Below the pieces are notes generated by a model, which made no database searches, had not been told where the DNA came from, and was given only the letters and a program-made list of their open reading frames with translations. Positions 18,313 to 26,769 of a stretch of 49,500 nt of DNA are shown one piece after another. The first letter of the stretch is position 1, and the number at the start of each line of letters is the position of its first letter. The translations under genes were made by a program, and so were the position numbers. Source of the DNA: CAUPWF01 sp964367685 (GTDB lineage: Bacteria > Bacillota > Clostridia > Lachnospirales > Lachnospiraceae); contig CAYIYM010000017.1 of NCBI GenBank assembly GCA_964367685.1, positions 1 through 49,500 of the forward strand. Direction: 5' to 3'.

Positions 18313-19284
18313 TTATTTCATCAGACTTATTACATCTCCTACAAAAGAGCGACAACTATAACTTACAATCTTATTTCGCTTTAAATACAGCTTCATTATA
18401 TTCATAATTCTTCTATTTTTCACTGCTTCTACTCGTCGATCAATCAACATTTTTTCAGCTTTAACATATGCACTACTTATGTTCTCTTGTTTCATATAAT
18501 TCCATATATATGTGGCTTTCTCTTGCTCAACCTTCAAGACACTTACTCGATGATTTACTCGATGTTCCATACTTTCTAGCCGCTCTCCTGTGATACATTG
18601 ATTTAATCCAATCGCATTATTATCATGAATTCGATATTTCATGAGCGGTTCATTATAGAAGTAACATCTGCCTTTACTTGCTGCCAAGAGGACTAACGCC
18701 CAGTCATGTGGTATTTCCTTCGGATCAGAATCCACATATACTGCTGCCAATTCATTCCTTATACACATACAACATCCTTGAGCGAAATTATTTCGGTAAA
18801 CCTGTTCTAGTGGAATATTTATACATTCATTTTCGCTCACATCCATATATAATAAATTCTGGTTGGCCATTCCTGCCTTTTCTTCTACTTTGATTTGATT
18901 TTCATTTACATCCACTAATACAAAACTACTTGCCAGCAGCTGAATTTCACTATTATTGGCCATAATTTGCACCATCGTTTCTACCTTGTGCTCCATCCAA
19001 ATATCATCTTGATCGCACAAAAAAATCAATTCATTTCCCGCCTTTTTTATCGCTTTATGGAAGTTCTTTTGAAACCCAAGATTTTTCTGATTCACTTCTA
19101 GAGACCAATGATTCAGTTGATATCGAGCGATGTATGCTTCTATCAATTCAACTGTCTCATCTGTGGAACAATCATCCATAATAATTACTTCATCTAATAC
19201 TTGAGTTTGAATTCGTATACTTTCTAACTGTTGTTCCACATATTTCGCACCATTATATGTTGCTATTACCAAACTAGTTTTCAT
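18313..19284 (-). CDS. GT2 glycosyltransferase with CDQDDIW motif (rhamnosyltransferase-like)
   Basis: A 323-residue GT-A enzyme beginning KTSLVIATYNGAKYVEQQL, with MDDCSTDET and the metal site LCDQDDIW at about residue 90. The DQDDIW form is common in GT2 proteins annotated as rhamnosyl- or related transferases of wall glycans. A later IPHDWALVLLA segment contributes the conserved HDW. No membrane segment is obvious. TAGGAG precedes the ATG. It is the last of three consecutive GT2 genes; a promoter for the following ugd operon starts after it, and no terminator is evident in the 177-base gap, so read-through is possible. Donor not established. Confidence 0.88.
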   Translation of the reverse strand: MKTSLVIATYNGAKYVEQQLESIRIQTQVLDEVIIMDDCSTDETVELIEAYIARYQLNHWSLEVNQKNLGFQKNFHKAIKKAGNELIFLCDQDDIWMEHKVETMVQIMANNSEIQLLASSFVLVDVNENQIKVEEKAGMANQNLLYMDVSENECINIPLEQVYRNNFAQGCCMCIRNELAAVYVDSDPKEIPHDWALVLLAASKGRCYFYNEPLMKYRIHDNNAIGLNQCITGERLESMEHRVNHRVSVLKVEQEKATYIWNYMKQENISSAYVKAEKMLIDRRVEAVKNRRIMNIMKLYLKRNKIVSYSCRSFVGDVISLMK

Positions 19285-19297
19285 AGTTCGCGTACTC

Positions 19298-20278
19298 CTA
19301 ATTCATTCTATTTTTTTCGCGTTTATATATCCATCTCACCAATCTCTTGCCAAAATATCTTAGATAAATACTCTTGAAATTCTGTTCCTTAATATATGGA
19401 TTCTTCTTATATTTTGGAAACTTTTCTTTCACCTTTCCCTCTACAAATACTCTTCCTTCTTCCACTTTTTCAAAATCTTTTGATTTCATCAAGCGTCTCA
19501 TAAATGTTCCATATAGATAGCGGACATAAGAATACTCTAACTCTGCTAGGTAGCAACTTGTCAATCCTTGTTCCTCATAATAATCTATGATGTCATCCAT
19601 ATTCTCAATCAATTGATATAATTTCTCATTATAAGTGTAAGTAATACTTCCCTCATTCTGTACATAGTAATAACCTACATCCGCTATACTCCCTACACGA
19701 TGACATTTGGGATATACAAGAAATAAGAATAAGACATCTTCATACCACACATTTTCCTTGAATGTAATTCCTTCTAGCAATTCTCGTCTATATATCTTGT
19801 TCCATAGTACAGTATACGCATCCACTAATAGCTTCCTACTATCTTGCCCATCCTGAATACGTGAGGATATAATTACATTTCCCATCGGGTATATAGCTTC
19901 TGTTTCACACGCAACAATATCTAATTCCTCAGCCTCTGCTTTTTCGATTAATTTCTCATACATGGTGGCTTCAATGTAGTCGTCGCTATCTACAAACCCT
20001 ACATATTCCCCTGTCATTACCTTCAGCCCTTCATTTCGAGCCATAGACACGCCTTGATTCTCTGTGTGAATTACAAGGAGTTGATGTTGTGACTTGGGGT
20101 TTTGTTTTCCCCAATTTTCTTGAATTTCATCTAGGATATCCCCAGTATTATCTGTTGACCCGTCATTGACCACCAATATTTCTATATTGGGATAGGTTTG
20201 ATTTAAGACACTCTCTACACTTCGCCTTATTGTTTCTGCGCGATTATAGGCCGGAATTATGACACTTATTTTTTTCAT
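19298..20278 (-). CDS. GT2 glycosyltransferase (EpsJ-like)
   Basis: A 326-residue GT-A enzyme. The N-terminus KKISVIIPAYNRAETI, the VNDGSTDNT loop, and the metal site GFVDSDDYI are typical of the large EpsJ/CpsI-like group. The C-terminal part, from about residue 210, is helical and basic. A site AGAGGG precedes the ATG, and the gap to the preceding gene is only 3 bases, so it is co-transcribed. It closely resembles in motif layout the plus-strand GT2 at 21324, which may be a diverged relative. Likely a backbone or branch transferase; the sugar is unknown. Confidence 0.88.
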   Translation of the reverse strand: MKKISVIIPAYNRAETIRRSVESVLNQTYPNIEILVVNDGSTDNTGDILDEIQENWGKQNPKSQHQLLVIHTENQGVSMARNEGLKVMTGEYVGFVDSDDYIEATMYEKLIEKAEAEELDIVACETEAIYPMGNVIISSRIQDGQDSRKLLVDAYTVLWNKIYRRELLEGITFKENVWYEDVLFLFLVYPKCHRVGSIADVGYYYVQNEGSITYTYNEKLYQLIENMDDIIDYYEEQGLTSCYLAELEYSYVRYLYGTFMRRLMKSKDFEKVEEGRVFVEGKVKEKFPKYKKNPYIKEQNFKSIYLRYFGKRLVRWIYKREKNRMN

Positions 20279-20281
20279 ACT

Positions 20282-21142
20282 TTACCCTCTAATGTTGTAT
20301 ATCAACTTCAATATATGATAACTTGCCTTCCTAGTTCCATTTAGGCAAGCTCGTTCAAATGCATTCGCTTTGTTATATTCTGTCTGAAAGTAATATTGAG
20401 TTTCTTTCAGCATTTTTATTTTCTTTAATTTTCCAAAAGCCTTATCTATAGACACAGAATGATTGTGAAACACCTCTACTTCCGTATTTACAATGGTTTT
20501 CGCTCCAATGTCTTTTAGCTTTTTGGCCATAATATTCTCTTCATAATACAAGAAAGTTTCTTCATCGTAGTAATCAACCTCTCGTAAATATTTTGTATCC
20601 ATTAAGAAGAAACATCCTAGAATCACATCTACTTCAACTAATTTTTTTCCTTTATAATGATTTTCTCCATAATGTAATAACCACTTTGTCAAAAAGCGAT
20701 GAATAAATACAATATTACACAATGCGTCTTTCATTGGTGTGGGTAACTTCCATCCCCTACTTATTCCCTGTGCTTCTTTGACTACTGGTGCTACAATTGC
20801 CATCTCTTCTGACTTGCACGTAATCAACTTCTCGATATCTGACTCTTTATAAATCACAATATCTGAATTGCTTATAATCACATTGCAATCTTCTCGAAAA
20901 TGTTCCATTAATTGCTTACAACCATAATTAATCGCATAGGCGTAACCATAGTTCCCTTCACTTCGGCGCACTTGGATATGCTTCTCTCTATACCGTTCCT
21001 TTAGATATGTGTAGGAATCATCTGTCGAGTAATTGTCTAATACCAAAATAGCATCCAGGCATTTATAGTCCTTCGTATTCAAAATCAATTGTTCTGTTGT
21101 TTTTGCATCATTATAATTTATGATTAGTAATGCTGTCTTCAT
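20282..21142 (-). CDS. GT2 glycosyltransferase (WbbL/RfbF-like)
   Basis: A 286-residue GT-A enzyme starting KTALLIINYNDAKTTEQ, with VLDNYSTDDS, an ISNSDIVI in place of the usual DxD region, and FLYYEENIMAKKLKDIG near residue 220, the place where WbbL-like proteins carry YxEDxD. The substitution of EEN for ED-D is mildly unusual. It is the first gene of the minus-strand glycan block; its upstream region (21143-21323) is shared with a divergent plus-strand gene. The leader has GAGGG 8 bases before the ATG. A TATAAT-like element on the minus strand lies upstream, but no matching -35 was found. Confidence 0.86.
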   Translation of the reverse strand: MKTALLIINYNDAKTTEQLILNTKDYKCLDAILVLDNYSTDDSYTYLKERYREKHIQVRRSEGNYGYAYAINYGCKQLMEHFREDCNVIISNSDIVIYKESDIEKLITCKSEEMAIVAPVVKEAQGISRGWKLPTPMKDALCNIVFIHRFLTKWLLHYGENHYKGKKLVEVDVILGCFFLMDTKYLREVDYYDEETFLYYEENIMAKKLKDIGAKTIVNTEVEVFHNHSVSIDKAFGKLKKIKMLKETQYYFQTEYNKANAFERACLNGTRKASYHILKLIYNIRG

Positions 21143-21262
21143 CTAGCCCTCTATTTCTAAATATTATATTTAAACTTTCATTTACTACATTTTCTTTTGC
21201 TCAACACTTTATTTTACTATATTTTCCATCATATGAAAACGAAAACCTTTATTAAACTTTTT

Positions 21263-21291
21263 TTGACCTATTGTCCCGTCTATGTTAAACT
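21263..21291 (+). promoter_or_regulatory. Promoter for the divergent GT2 gene
   Basis: TTGACC (21263-21268) and TAAACT (21286-21291) are spaced by 17 bases, 33 bases before the ATG at 21324. The same -10 form, TAAACT with TTGACT and 17-base spacing, is used for the plus-strand MFS gene at 29737. Confidence 0.65.
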
Positions 21292-21323
21292 CTATATAAA
21301 ATTAACGAAAAGGATTCTAGACT

Positions 21324-22397
21324 ATGATTCAACTTGATTTAAGTATTATTATCCCAGCATATAATTGTGCTACTTATATATCTACTACATTAGATTCCAT
21401 TTTATCACAAAAAACCACTTATACATTTGAACTTTTGGTGATTGATGATGGTTCCACTGATAACACATCAGACATCTTGAACAAATATGAAAGCATCCAT
21501 GCAAATATACGTGTTATTACAATCCCAAATGGTGGTCCAGCAAATGCACGAAACCTTGGTATTCAAGAAGCCCATGGCACATACATCGGTTTTGTTGATA
21601 GTGATGACACAATACTTCCAGGAATGATACAACATGCGCTTGATTTGGCAGTTGGTAATCAAACAGATCTTGTAATATGGGGATTTGAAATTATTAGCCA
21701 GAAAACAGCCAGTCGCCACGCATATAATCACCCTGCTTTTTGCAGTTGTTCAAAGTCTGAATTTGCTCCTTATTTTCCAACTTTATATGGGCACAACCAG
21801 CTAAATCAAATCTGGAATAAGTTATTTCGCCGCTCATTATTGCTTGATCACGGACTGAAATATCCGGATTACAAATATGGTGAGGATCGACTCTTTGTTT
21901 ACGCTGTTCTACAAGCTTCTAATCGTATCTGCGTGACTGATGCTTGTTACTATGAATACTATATACGCAATAATGGTAGCCTCGTCACTAAGTACTGCCC
22001 CGAGAAATTCGAGGTTTGTAATTTGATTGATCAACAAGCCAAGAAATTTGCCAAATCCCTCCATCTAGATTCTGATGAAGCATCCAATTTACTAGATTAT
22101 ATGTATATTAAAAGTGTGATCTCTTGTTTGACGAATTTATTTGAAACGAAAAATAATCTGTCTATTTTAGAAAAACGCACTCGCATCCATACAATGCTAA
22201 CCAATCAACAATTTCAATTAGCTTTGAAGACACCAGTTACCACTGGAGGATTTAGCTACAAAATTATTCATGCAATCTTACAAACCAGAAATATTACCTT
22301 GACCTATATTCTCTCTACAAGCATTGCTAAGATATCAAAGGTGGCACCTCGATTATTCTTGAAATCAAAACATTTTCATAACAACAAAACAAAATAA
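21324..22397 (+). CDS. GT2 glycosyltransferase on the opposite strand
   Basis: A 357-residue GT-A enzyme with LSIIIPAYNCATYI, VIDDGSTDNTSDIL and GFVDSDDTILP, the EpsJ-like motif set, and a long basic C-terminal tail. AAAGGA lies 9 bases before the ATG, and a promoter is visible. It is the only glycosyltransferase here on the plus strand and sits between the main glycan block and the rhamnose block, with its own terminator. That independent unit suggests a later addition or an accessory chain-modifying enzyme with separate control. Function beyond glycosyl transfer cannot be assigned. Confidence 0.88.
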   Translation: MIQLDLSIIIPAYNCATYISTTLDSILSQKTTYTFELLVIDDGSTDNTSDILNKYESIHANIRVITIPNGGPANARNLGIQEAHGTYIGFVDSDDTILPGMIQHALDLAVGNQTDLVIWGFEIISQKTASRHAYNHPAFCSCSKSEFAPYFPTLYGHNQLNQIWNKLFRRSLLLDHGLKYPDYKYGEDRLFVYAVLQASNRICVTDACYYEYYIRNNGSLVTKYCPEKFEVCNLIDQQAKKFAKSLHLDSDEASNLLDYMYIKSVISCLTNLFETKNNLSILEKRTRIHTMLTNQQFQLALKTPVTTGGFSYKIIHAILQTRNITLTYILSTSIAKISKVAPRLFLKSKHFHNNKTK

Positions 22398-22430
22398 CTG
22401 TTTCTCTAATATCAAGTTTGGAGGAATCAG

Positions 22431-22473
22431 AAAGAGAGATTGCTTTGTAGTACTCACAAAGTAATCTCTCTTT
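22431..22473. terminator. Bidirectional terminator between convergent genes
   Basis: An 18-bp stem (22431-22448 with 22456-22473, containing one G-T pair) with a 7-base loop is followed on the plus strand by TTTTT. It lies between the plus-strand GT2 and the stop of the minus-strand small membrane protein, so it can serve both. Confidence 0.88.
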
Positions 22474-22479
22474 TTCTAG

Positions 22480-22950
22480 TTAATTATTCCCGTTTTCCTC
22501 TCCATTAGCAAGAAATTCTTTTACCTCTAACCGATTCTTTATAATTGTTAATACAGTAAATGCAAACACAATAATTGTTGCAGAAATTAGAACTATATAA
22601 GTAATGCAAGTTTCCGGTTCAAACTCCCCATCTCGTACATAAATTACTTGGGTTGGAACATTGCTCTCTTCAGTGTTGACGTCACTTATCGCAACCTTAT
22701 CTGGATTTTCCATCCTCGATGTACCGTCTAGCTTAGATGTTGCAGGAATTGTTTTTCCTATTGGAAACAGTTCTCTCGTAGAGAATTCTCCCTGATAATC
22801 CCCTTCTGATACAGTCTGCTTTGCATTCCTTTGTTCTACACTAGTTGATTCAGCCTTAGCCTCCACCAATACATAGCCCAATGTGGATAGCAAAGCAAGT
22901 ATTATACATAATTTCATAACTAACATCTTAATTGAGTTTACCTTTTTCAC
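22480..22950 (-). CDS. Small membrane-anchored protein of unknown function
   Basis: Not recognised. The 156-residue product starts at a GTG with a clear GGGAG 5 bases upstream. The N-terminus is basic and then hydrophobic (about residues 8-31, ending near AKA), like a signal peptide. A polar, acidic middle of about 80 residues follows, then one strong membrane segment (about 117-140) and a short charged tail, KNRLEVKEFLANGEENGNN. The protein would therefore display its middle part outside the cell. It has its own promoter and terminator between the glycan and rhamnose blocks. A role in glycan display or surface structure is only guessed from position. Confidence 0.72.
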   Translation of the reverse strand: MKKVNSIKMLVMKLCIILALLSTLGYVLVEAKAESTSVEQRNAKQTVSEGDYQGEFSTRELFPIGKTIPATSKLDGTSRMENPDKVAISDVNTEESNVPTQVIYVRDGEFEPETCITYIVLISATIIVFAFTVLTIIKNRLEVKEFLANGEENGNN

Positions 22951-22962
22951 AATTACTCCCTT

Positions 22963-23039
22963 ACATTACTATTTAAATTATTTATAAGTATCATTTTATT
23001 ATTATTTTCTTATAATTCTTCTTAATACATTACTATTTA
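22963..23039. repeat. Direct 13-bp repeat flanking the leader of the small membrane protein gene
   Basis: ACATTACTATTTA occurs at 22963-22975 and 23027-23039, 64 bases apart. The first copy lies just upstream of the ribosome-binding site, the second overlaps the predicted -10 element. The rest of the 285-base gap (22951-23235) is very AT-rich and shows only a promoter and a terminator. Confidence 0.7.
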
Positions 23040-23055
23040 TATCTATAAATGTCAA
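23027..23055 (-). promoter_or_regulatory. Possible promoter for the small membrane protein gene
   Basis: A consensus TTGACA (minus strand, 23050-23055) is followed after 17 bases by TAATGT (23027-23032), a poor -10. A predicted transcript would have a leader of about 70 bases. Confidence 0.45.
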
Positions 23056-23166
23056 TATTCTACGAACAATTTAATGAAATATCTTATTTTTGCGTATTTA
23101 ATTCTTTAATATTTGTATTTTCATTCTTAAACGCCTTTTTTTCCTTCAATTATAAATATACAAAAA

Positions 23167-23210
23167 GAGTGTTACAAAACCGATGAATATACATCCATTT
23201 TGCAACACTC
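23167..23210 (-). terminator. Terminator after the dTDP-rhamnose genes
   Basis: A 13-bp stem with one mismatch (23167-23179 with 23198-23210) encloses a smaller GATG/CATC pair and is followed on the minus strand by CTCTTTTTG. It begins about 25 bases after the rfbC stop and ends the LCP-rfbABDC transcript. Confidence 0.82.
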
Positions 23211-23235
23211 CCCATTCATATACAATTTCTATCTA

Positions 23236-23826
23236 TTATAAATTATTCCATTTCTGATCTTTTTCACTCAAATTTAATGGTGTCCCATCTGTTAATGCAT
23301 ATCCTTCCGCAGATGCATTCCCATTATAAGACCCTTCTATCTGTGGCCATTGTATTCCAATACTTGGGTCGTTCCAAGCTAATCCGCCCTCGTCTGATGG
23401 ATTATAGAAATCCGTACACTTATAGCAAAATTCTGCCAAGTCACTTAATACTAAGAATCCATGTGCAAATCCTTCTGGAATATAGAACTGTTTACGATTT
23501 TCCTCTGTAAGCTCAACTCCATACCATTTTCCATAAGTTTCACTTCCTGGTCTAACATCTACAGCTACATCAAATACCGATCCCTTGATTACACGAACTA
23601 ATTTCCCTTGTGGAAATTCTTTTTGAAAGTGTAATCCACGAAGAACTCCCTTTGTAGAGCTTGATTGGTTATCTTGCACGAAGTTCAAATGAAGTCCAAC
23701 ATCTTCCATATCTTTCTTATTATATGTTTCCGTAAAGTATCCTCTTGCATCTCCATACACTGCCGGTTCAATGATACAAAGTCCTTCAATACCACCCACA
23801 TGCTTCTCTACTTTAATATTACCCAT
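23236..23826 (-). CDS. rfbC: dTDP-4-dehydrorhamnose 3,5-epimerase (RmlC)
   Basis: Third enzyme of dTDP-L-rhamnose synthesis. The RmlC cupin shows the catalytic histidine in VLRGLHFQ, then QGKLVRVIKGSVFDVAVDVR, and FYIPEGFAHGFLVL. The longest frame starts at a TTG (23883) inside rfbD, but the ATG at 23826 has an excellent AAGGAG 7 bases upstream and gives a 196-residue protein of the usual length (about 180-200) starting MGNIKVEK. It begins 12 bases after the rfbD stop and is the last gene of the rhamnose operon. Confidence 0.95.
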   Translation of the reverse strand: MGNIKVEKHVGGIEGLCIIEPAVYGDARGYFTETYNKKDMEDVGLHLNFVQDNQSSSTKGVLRGLHFQKEFPQGKLVRVIKGSVFDVAVDVRPGSETYGKWYGVELTEENRKQFYIPEGFAHGFLVLSDLAEFCYKCTDFYNPSDEGGLAWNDPSIGIQWPQIEGSYNGNASAEGYALTDGTPLNLSEKDQKWNNL

Positions 23827-23837
23827 GTTTCTTCTCC

Positions 23838-24725
23838 TTAGAATTCCAAATCTTTTATATAACGAGCAACTGCATCCTTCCAATCAGGTAGTGGTTCGAA
23901 TCCATTTGCAACTAATTTCTTTCTTGATAATCTACTATTAAATGGACGCGTTGCTTTCGATACTCCATACTCTTTTGTTGTAACTGGTGCAACTTCTAGA
24001 TTTTCTTTTTGATACTTTTCATATCCAAGTTCAGCTGCCTGACGGAAAATTTCTTCCGCGAATTGGTGCCAGCTAATATAATCACCTTCATTGGTTGCGT
24101 GATAGTATCCATACTTATCGCTTTCCACCATATCAATTAATAATCGTGCCAAATCGAATGTATACGTAGGTGTTCCTATTTGATCACACACAACAGTCAG
24201 TCGCTCAAAACGTTTACCCACATTAAGCATAGTCTTAATAAAGTTATTTCCATTCTGACCAAATACCCAAGCAATGCGCACAATAAAATATTTTTCCAAG
24301 TTCTCAGACACTGCAAGTTCTCCGCCTAATTTTGATTCTCCATACACACTAAGGGGCGCATAGTCTTTACAGTCCTCATCCCAAGGAGTCTCTCCTTGTC
24401 CATCGAATACATAGTCTGTAGAAATATATATCATTTTTGCATCGATTTCTTTACATACTTTTACAATGTTTTCTGTTCCAATCACATTGACCTTATATAC
24501 AAGTTCTTTCTTATCTTCGTCTTCTGCGTCATCTACCGCTGTCCATGCTGCACAGTGAATCACTGCATCTGGTGCTGCCGCTTTAATCACAGACTCGACA
24601 GAAGTCAAATCTGTAATATCCATTTCTTGAATATCAACACCAATAACTTCATGATTTCTTTTTATAAGTTCATTTGCACAGTCGAATCCTAATTGACCTT
24701 TTACACCCGTTACCAAGACTTTCAT
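23838..24725 (-). CDS. rfbD: dTDP-4-dehydrorhamnose reductase (RmlD)
   Basis: Final step of dTDP-L-rhamnose synthesis, an NAD(P)H-dependent short-chain reductase. The cofactor loop TGVKGQLGFD is at the N-terminus, with the catalytic YGESKLGGE (YxxxK) and the RIAWVFG stretch typical of RmlD. The ATG at 24725 is preferred over the ATG at 24740 because GGGAG lies 8 bases upstream of it and the fold begins directly at MKVLVTG; this gives 295 residues. The gene order A-B-D-C is common in Firmicutes. Confidence 0.95.
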   Translation of the reverse strand: MKVLVTGVKGQLGFDCANELIKRNHEVIGVDIQEMDITDLTSVESVIKAAAPDAVIHCAAWTAVDDAEDEDKKELVYKVNVIGTENIVKVCKEIDAKMIYISTDYVFDGQGETPWDEDCKDYAPLSVYGESKLGGELAVSENLEKYFIVRIAWVFGQNGNNFIKTMLNVGKRFERLTVVCDQIGTPTYTFDLARLLIDMVESDKYGYYHATNEGDYISWHQFAEEIFRQAAELGYEKYQKENLEVAPVTTKEYGVSKATRPFNSRLSRKKLVANGFEPLPDWKDAVARYIKDLEF

Positions 24726-24787
24726 CTGCGTTTCTCCCATTCTTATTCTATGTTCGATTTGCTCTCCTGTTATGTTCTGATCGTTAA

Positions 24788-25807
24788 TTAACGATTATCA
24801 TACATATTTGCATAGTAGTTTTGATATTCTCCAGAAAGAATTGTCTCCCACCACTCTTTATTATCTAAGTACCATTGAATTGTCAATTTAATTCCATCTG
24901 CGAACATAGTCTCTGGCAACCATCCTAATTCACTATGAATCTTAGTTGGATCGATTGCGTAACGCATGTCATGACCCTTCCTATCTGCTACATATGTAAT
25001 CAAACTCTCTGGTTTGTTTAATTCTTTGCAAATAATTTTGACAATATCAATATTTGTCATTTCATTGTGTCCACCTATATTGTAAACTTCTCCAACTTTA
25101 CCTTTGTGCAGAATTAAGTCAATTGCCTTACAGTGATCTGTAACATAGAGCCAATCTCGTACATTTTCACCTTTTCCATATACAGGTAGAGGCTTATCAT
25201 TTAATGCATTTGCAATCATAAGTGGAATCAACTTCTCTGGGAAATGATATGGCCCATAGTTATTTGAACATCTACTAATTGTTATTGGTAAACCATAAGT
25301 TCTATTATATGCTTGCACCAATAAATCCGCACCTGCCTTAGAAGAACTATATGGACTACTTGTGTGAATCGGAGTTTCTTCTGTGAAGAATAATTCTGGT
25401 CGATCTAGAGGTAAGTCACCATATACCTCATCTGTAGATACTTGGTGATATCTATCAATGCCGTATTTTCTACATGCATCCATAAGCACTGCTGTTCCTG
25501 TTATATTAGTCTCTAGGAATACTTCTGGATTCTCAATCGAACGATCCACATGACTCTCTGCCGCGAAGTTAACTACCATATTTGGTTTCTCTTCTTCAAA
25601 CAACTTATATACAGCTTCTCTATCTGTAATACTTTCCTTCACAAATCTAAAATTTGGGTTATCCATTACTGGTTCTAAAGTCGATAAATTCCCAGCATAT
25701 GTCAAACAATCTAAACACACAATTCTATAATCAGGGTATTTATCTAGCATATGAAATACAAAGTTACTCCCTATAAATCCTGCTCCACCTGTCACAATAA
25801 TATTCAT
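24788..25807 (-). CDS. rfbB: dTDP-glucose 4,6-dehydratase (RmlB)
   Basis: Second step of dTDP-L-rhamnose synthesis. The 339-residue extended-SDR protein starts MNIIVTGGAGFIGSNFV, has the catalytic STDEVYGDL and YSSSKAGAD (YxxxK) motifs, and the SRCSNNYGPYHFPEKLIPL signature specific to RmlB. AGGAG lies 9 bases before the ATG. It lies between rfbA and rfbD in one tight operon. Normal length; nothing odd. Confidence 0.97.
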   Translation of the reverse strand: MNIIVTGGAGFIGSNFVFHMLDKYPDYRIVCLDCLTYAGNLSTLEPVMDNPNFRFVKESITDREAVYKLFEEEKPNMVVNFAAESHVDRSIENPEVFLETNITGTAVLMDACRKYGIDRYHQVSTDEVYGDLPLDRPELFFTEETPIHTSSPYSSSKAGADLLVQAYNRTYGLPITISRCSNNYGPYHFPEKLIPLMIANALNDKPLPVYGKGENVRDWLYVTDHCKAIDLILHKGKVGEVYNIGGHNEMTNIDIVKIICKELNKPESLITYVADRKGHDMRYAIDPTKIHSELGWLPETMFADGIKLTIQWYLDNKEWWETILSGEYQNYYANMYDNR

Positions 25808-25835
25808 ATTTTCATTCTCCTAAGTGTCATTATTT

Positions 25836-26732
25836 TTAGTATAATACTTCCAAATACTTACCATCTAATACATCTTTTAAGTACTGTCCATATTGATTCT
25901 TCTTCATCACTTCATACATTTCCATAACATCTTCTTCTGAAATCCATCCATTTAGGTATGCAATTTCCTCCAAACAAGCAATTTTACGATGTTGATGTGT
26001 CTCCACTGTCTTTACGAAGTTTGTTGCATCAACAAGGCTCTCATGAGTTCCTGTGTCTAACCATGTAAATCCTTGTCCTAATAATTCAACATTTAATTCT
26101 TCATTTTCCAAATAAATGCGATTCAAATCTGTAATTTCCAATTCACCTCGCGCACTTGGCTCTAAATTTTTAGCATATTCCACTACGCGATTATCGTAGA
26201 AATATAATCCCGTAACACAGTAATTACTCTTAGGTTTCTGTGGTTTTTCTTCGATGGAAATTGCCTTTCCTTCTCTATCGAATTCGACGATACCGAAACG
26301 TTCTGGGTCATCTACATAATATCCAAATACAGTTGCACCTTTTCCGCTTTCAGCGTTATTTACCGCTGCCTTCAATCGCTTCTTCAATCCGTGTCCCGCG
26401 AAAATATTATCTCCGAGAACCATGGCAACTGTATCGTCACCAATAAAATCAGCTCCGATAATGAATGCTTGTGCAAGGCCATCTGGACTTGGTTGTACTG
26501 CATAAGATAAATTCACTCCAAATTGGTTCCCATTTCCAAATAATTCTTGGAATCTTGGCGTGTCTTGTGGTGTAGAAATAATTAGAATATCTCGAATTCC
26601 AGCATTCATTAATACTGACATTGGATAATAAATCATTGGTTTATCATAAATTGGTAATAATTGCTTCGATGTAACTCTTGTTAGTGGGTATAGGCGAGTA
26701 CCAGACCCTCCTGCTAATATAATTCCTTTCAT
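25836..26732 (-). CDS. rfbA: Glucose-1-phosphate thymidylyltransferase (RmlA)
   Basis: First step of dTDP-L-rhamnose synthesis: glucose-1-phosphate plus dTTP gives dTDP-glucose. The 298-residue protein has GGSGTRLYPLT at residues 8-18, the KQLLPIYDKPMIYYP region, VLGDNIFAGHG and TWLDTGTHESL, all characteristic of RmlA. The start follows an AAAGGGGG stretch. It lies 37 bases after the LCP gene, so the glycan ligase and its rhamnose supply are on one transcript. Confidence 0.97.
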   Translation of the reverse strand: MKGIILAGGSGTRLYPLTRVTSKQLLPIYDKPMIYYPMSVLMNAGIRDILIISTPQDTPRFQELFGNGNQFGVNLSYAVQPSPDGLAQAFIIGADFIGDDTVAMVLGDNIFAGHGLKKRLKAAVNNAESGKGATVFGYYVDDPERFGIVEFDREGKAISIEEKPQKPKSNYCVTGLYFYDNRVVEYAKNLEPSARGELEITDLNRIYLENEELNVELLGQGFTWLDTGTHESLVDATNFVKTVETHQHRKIACLEEIAYLNGWISEEDVMEMYEVMKKNQYGQYLKDVLDGKYLEVLY

Positions 26733-26769
26733 AACAATCCCCCTTTGGTATTATCTGTTAATTTATTTA

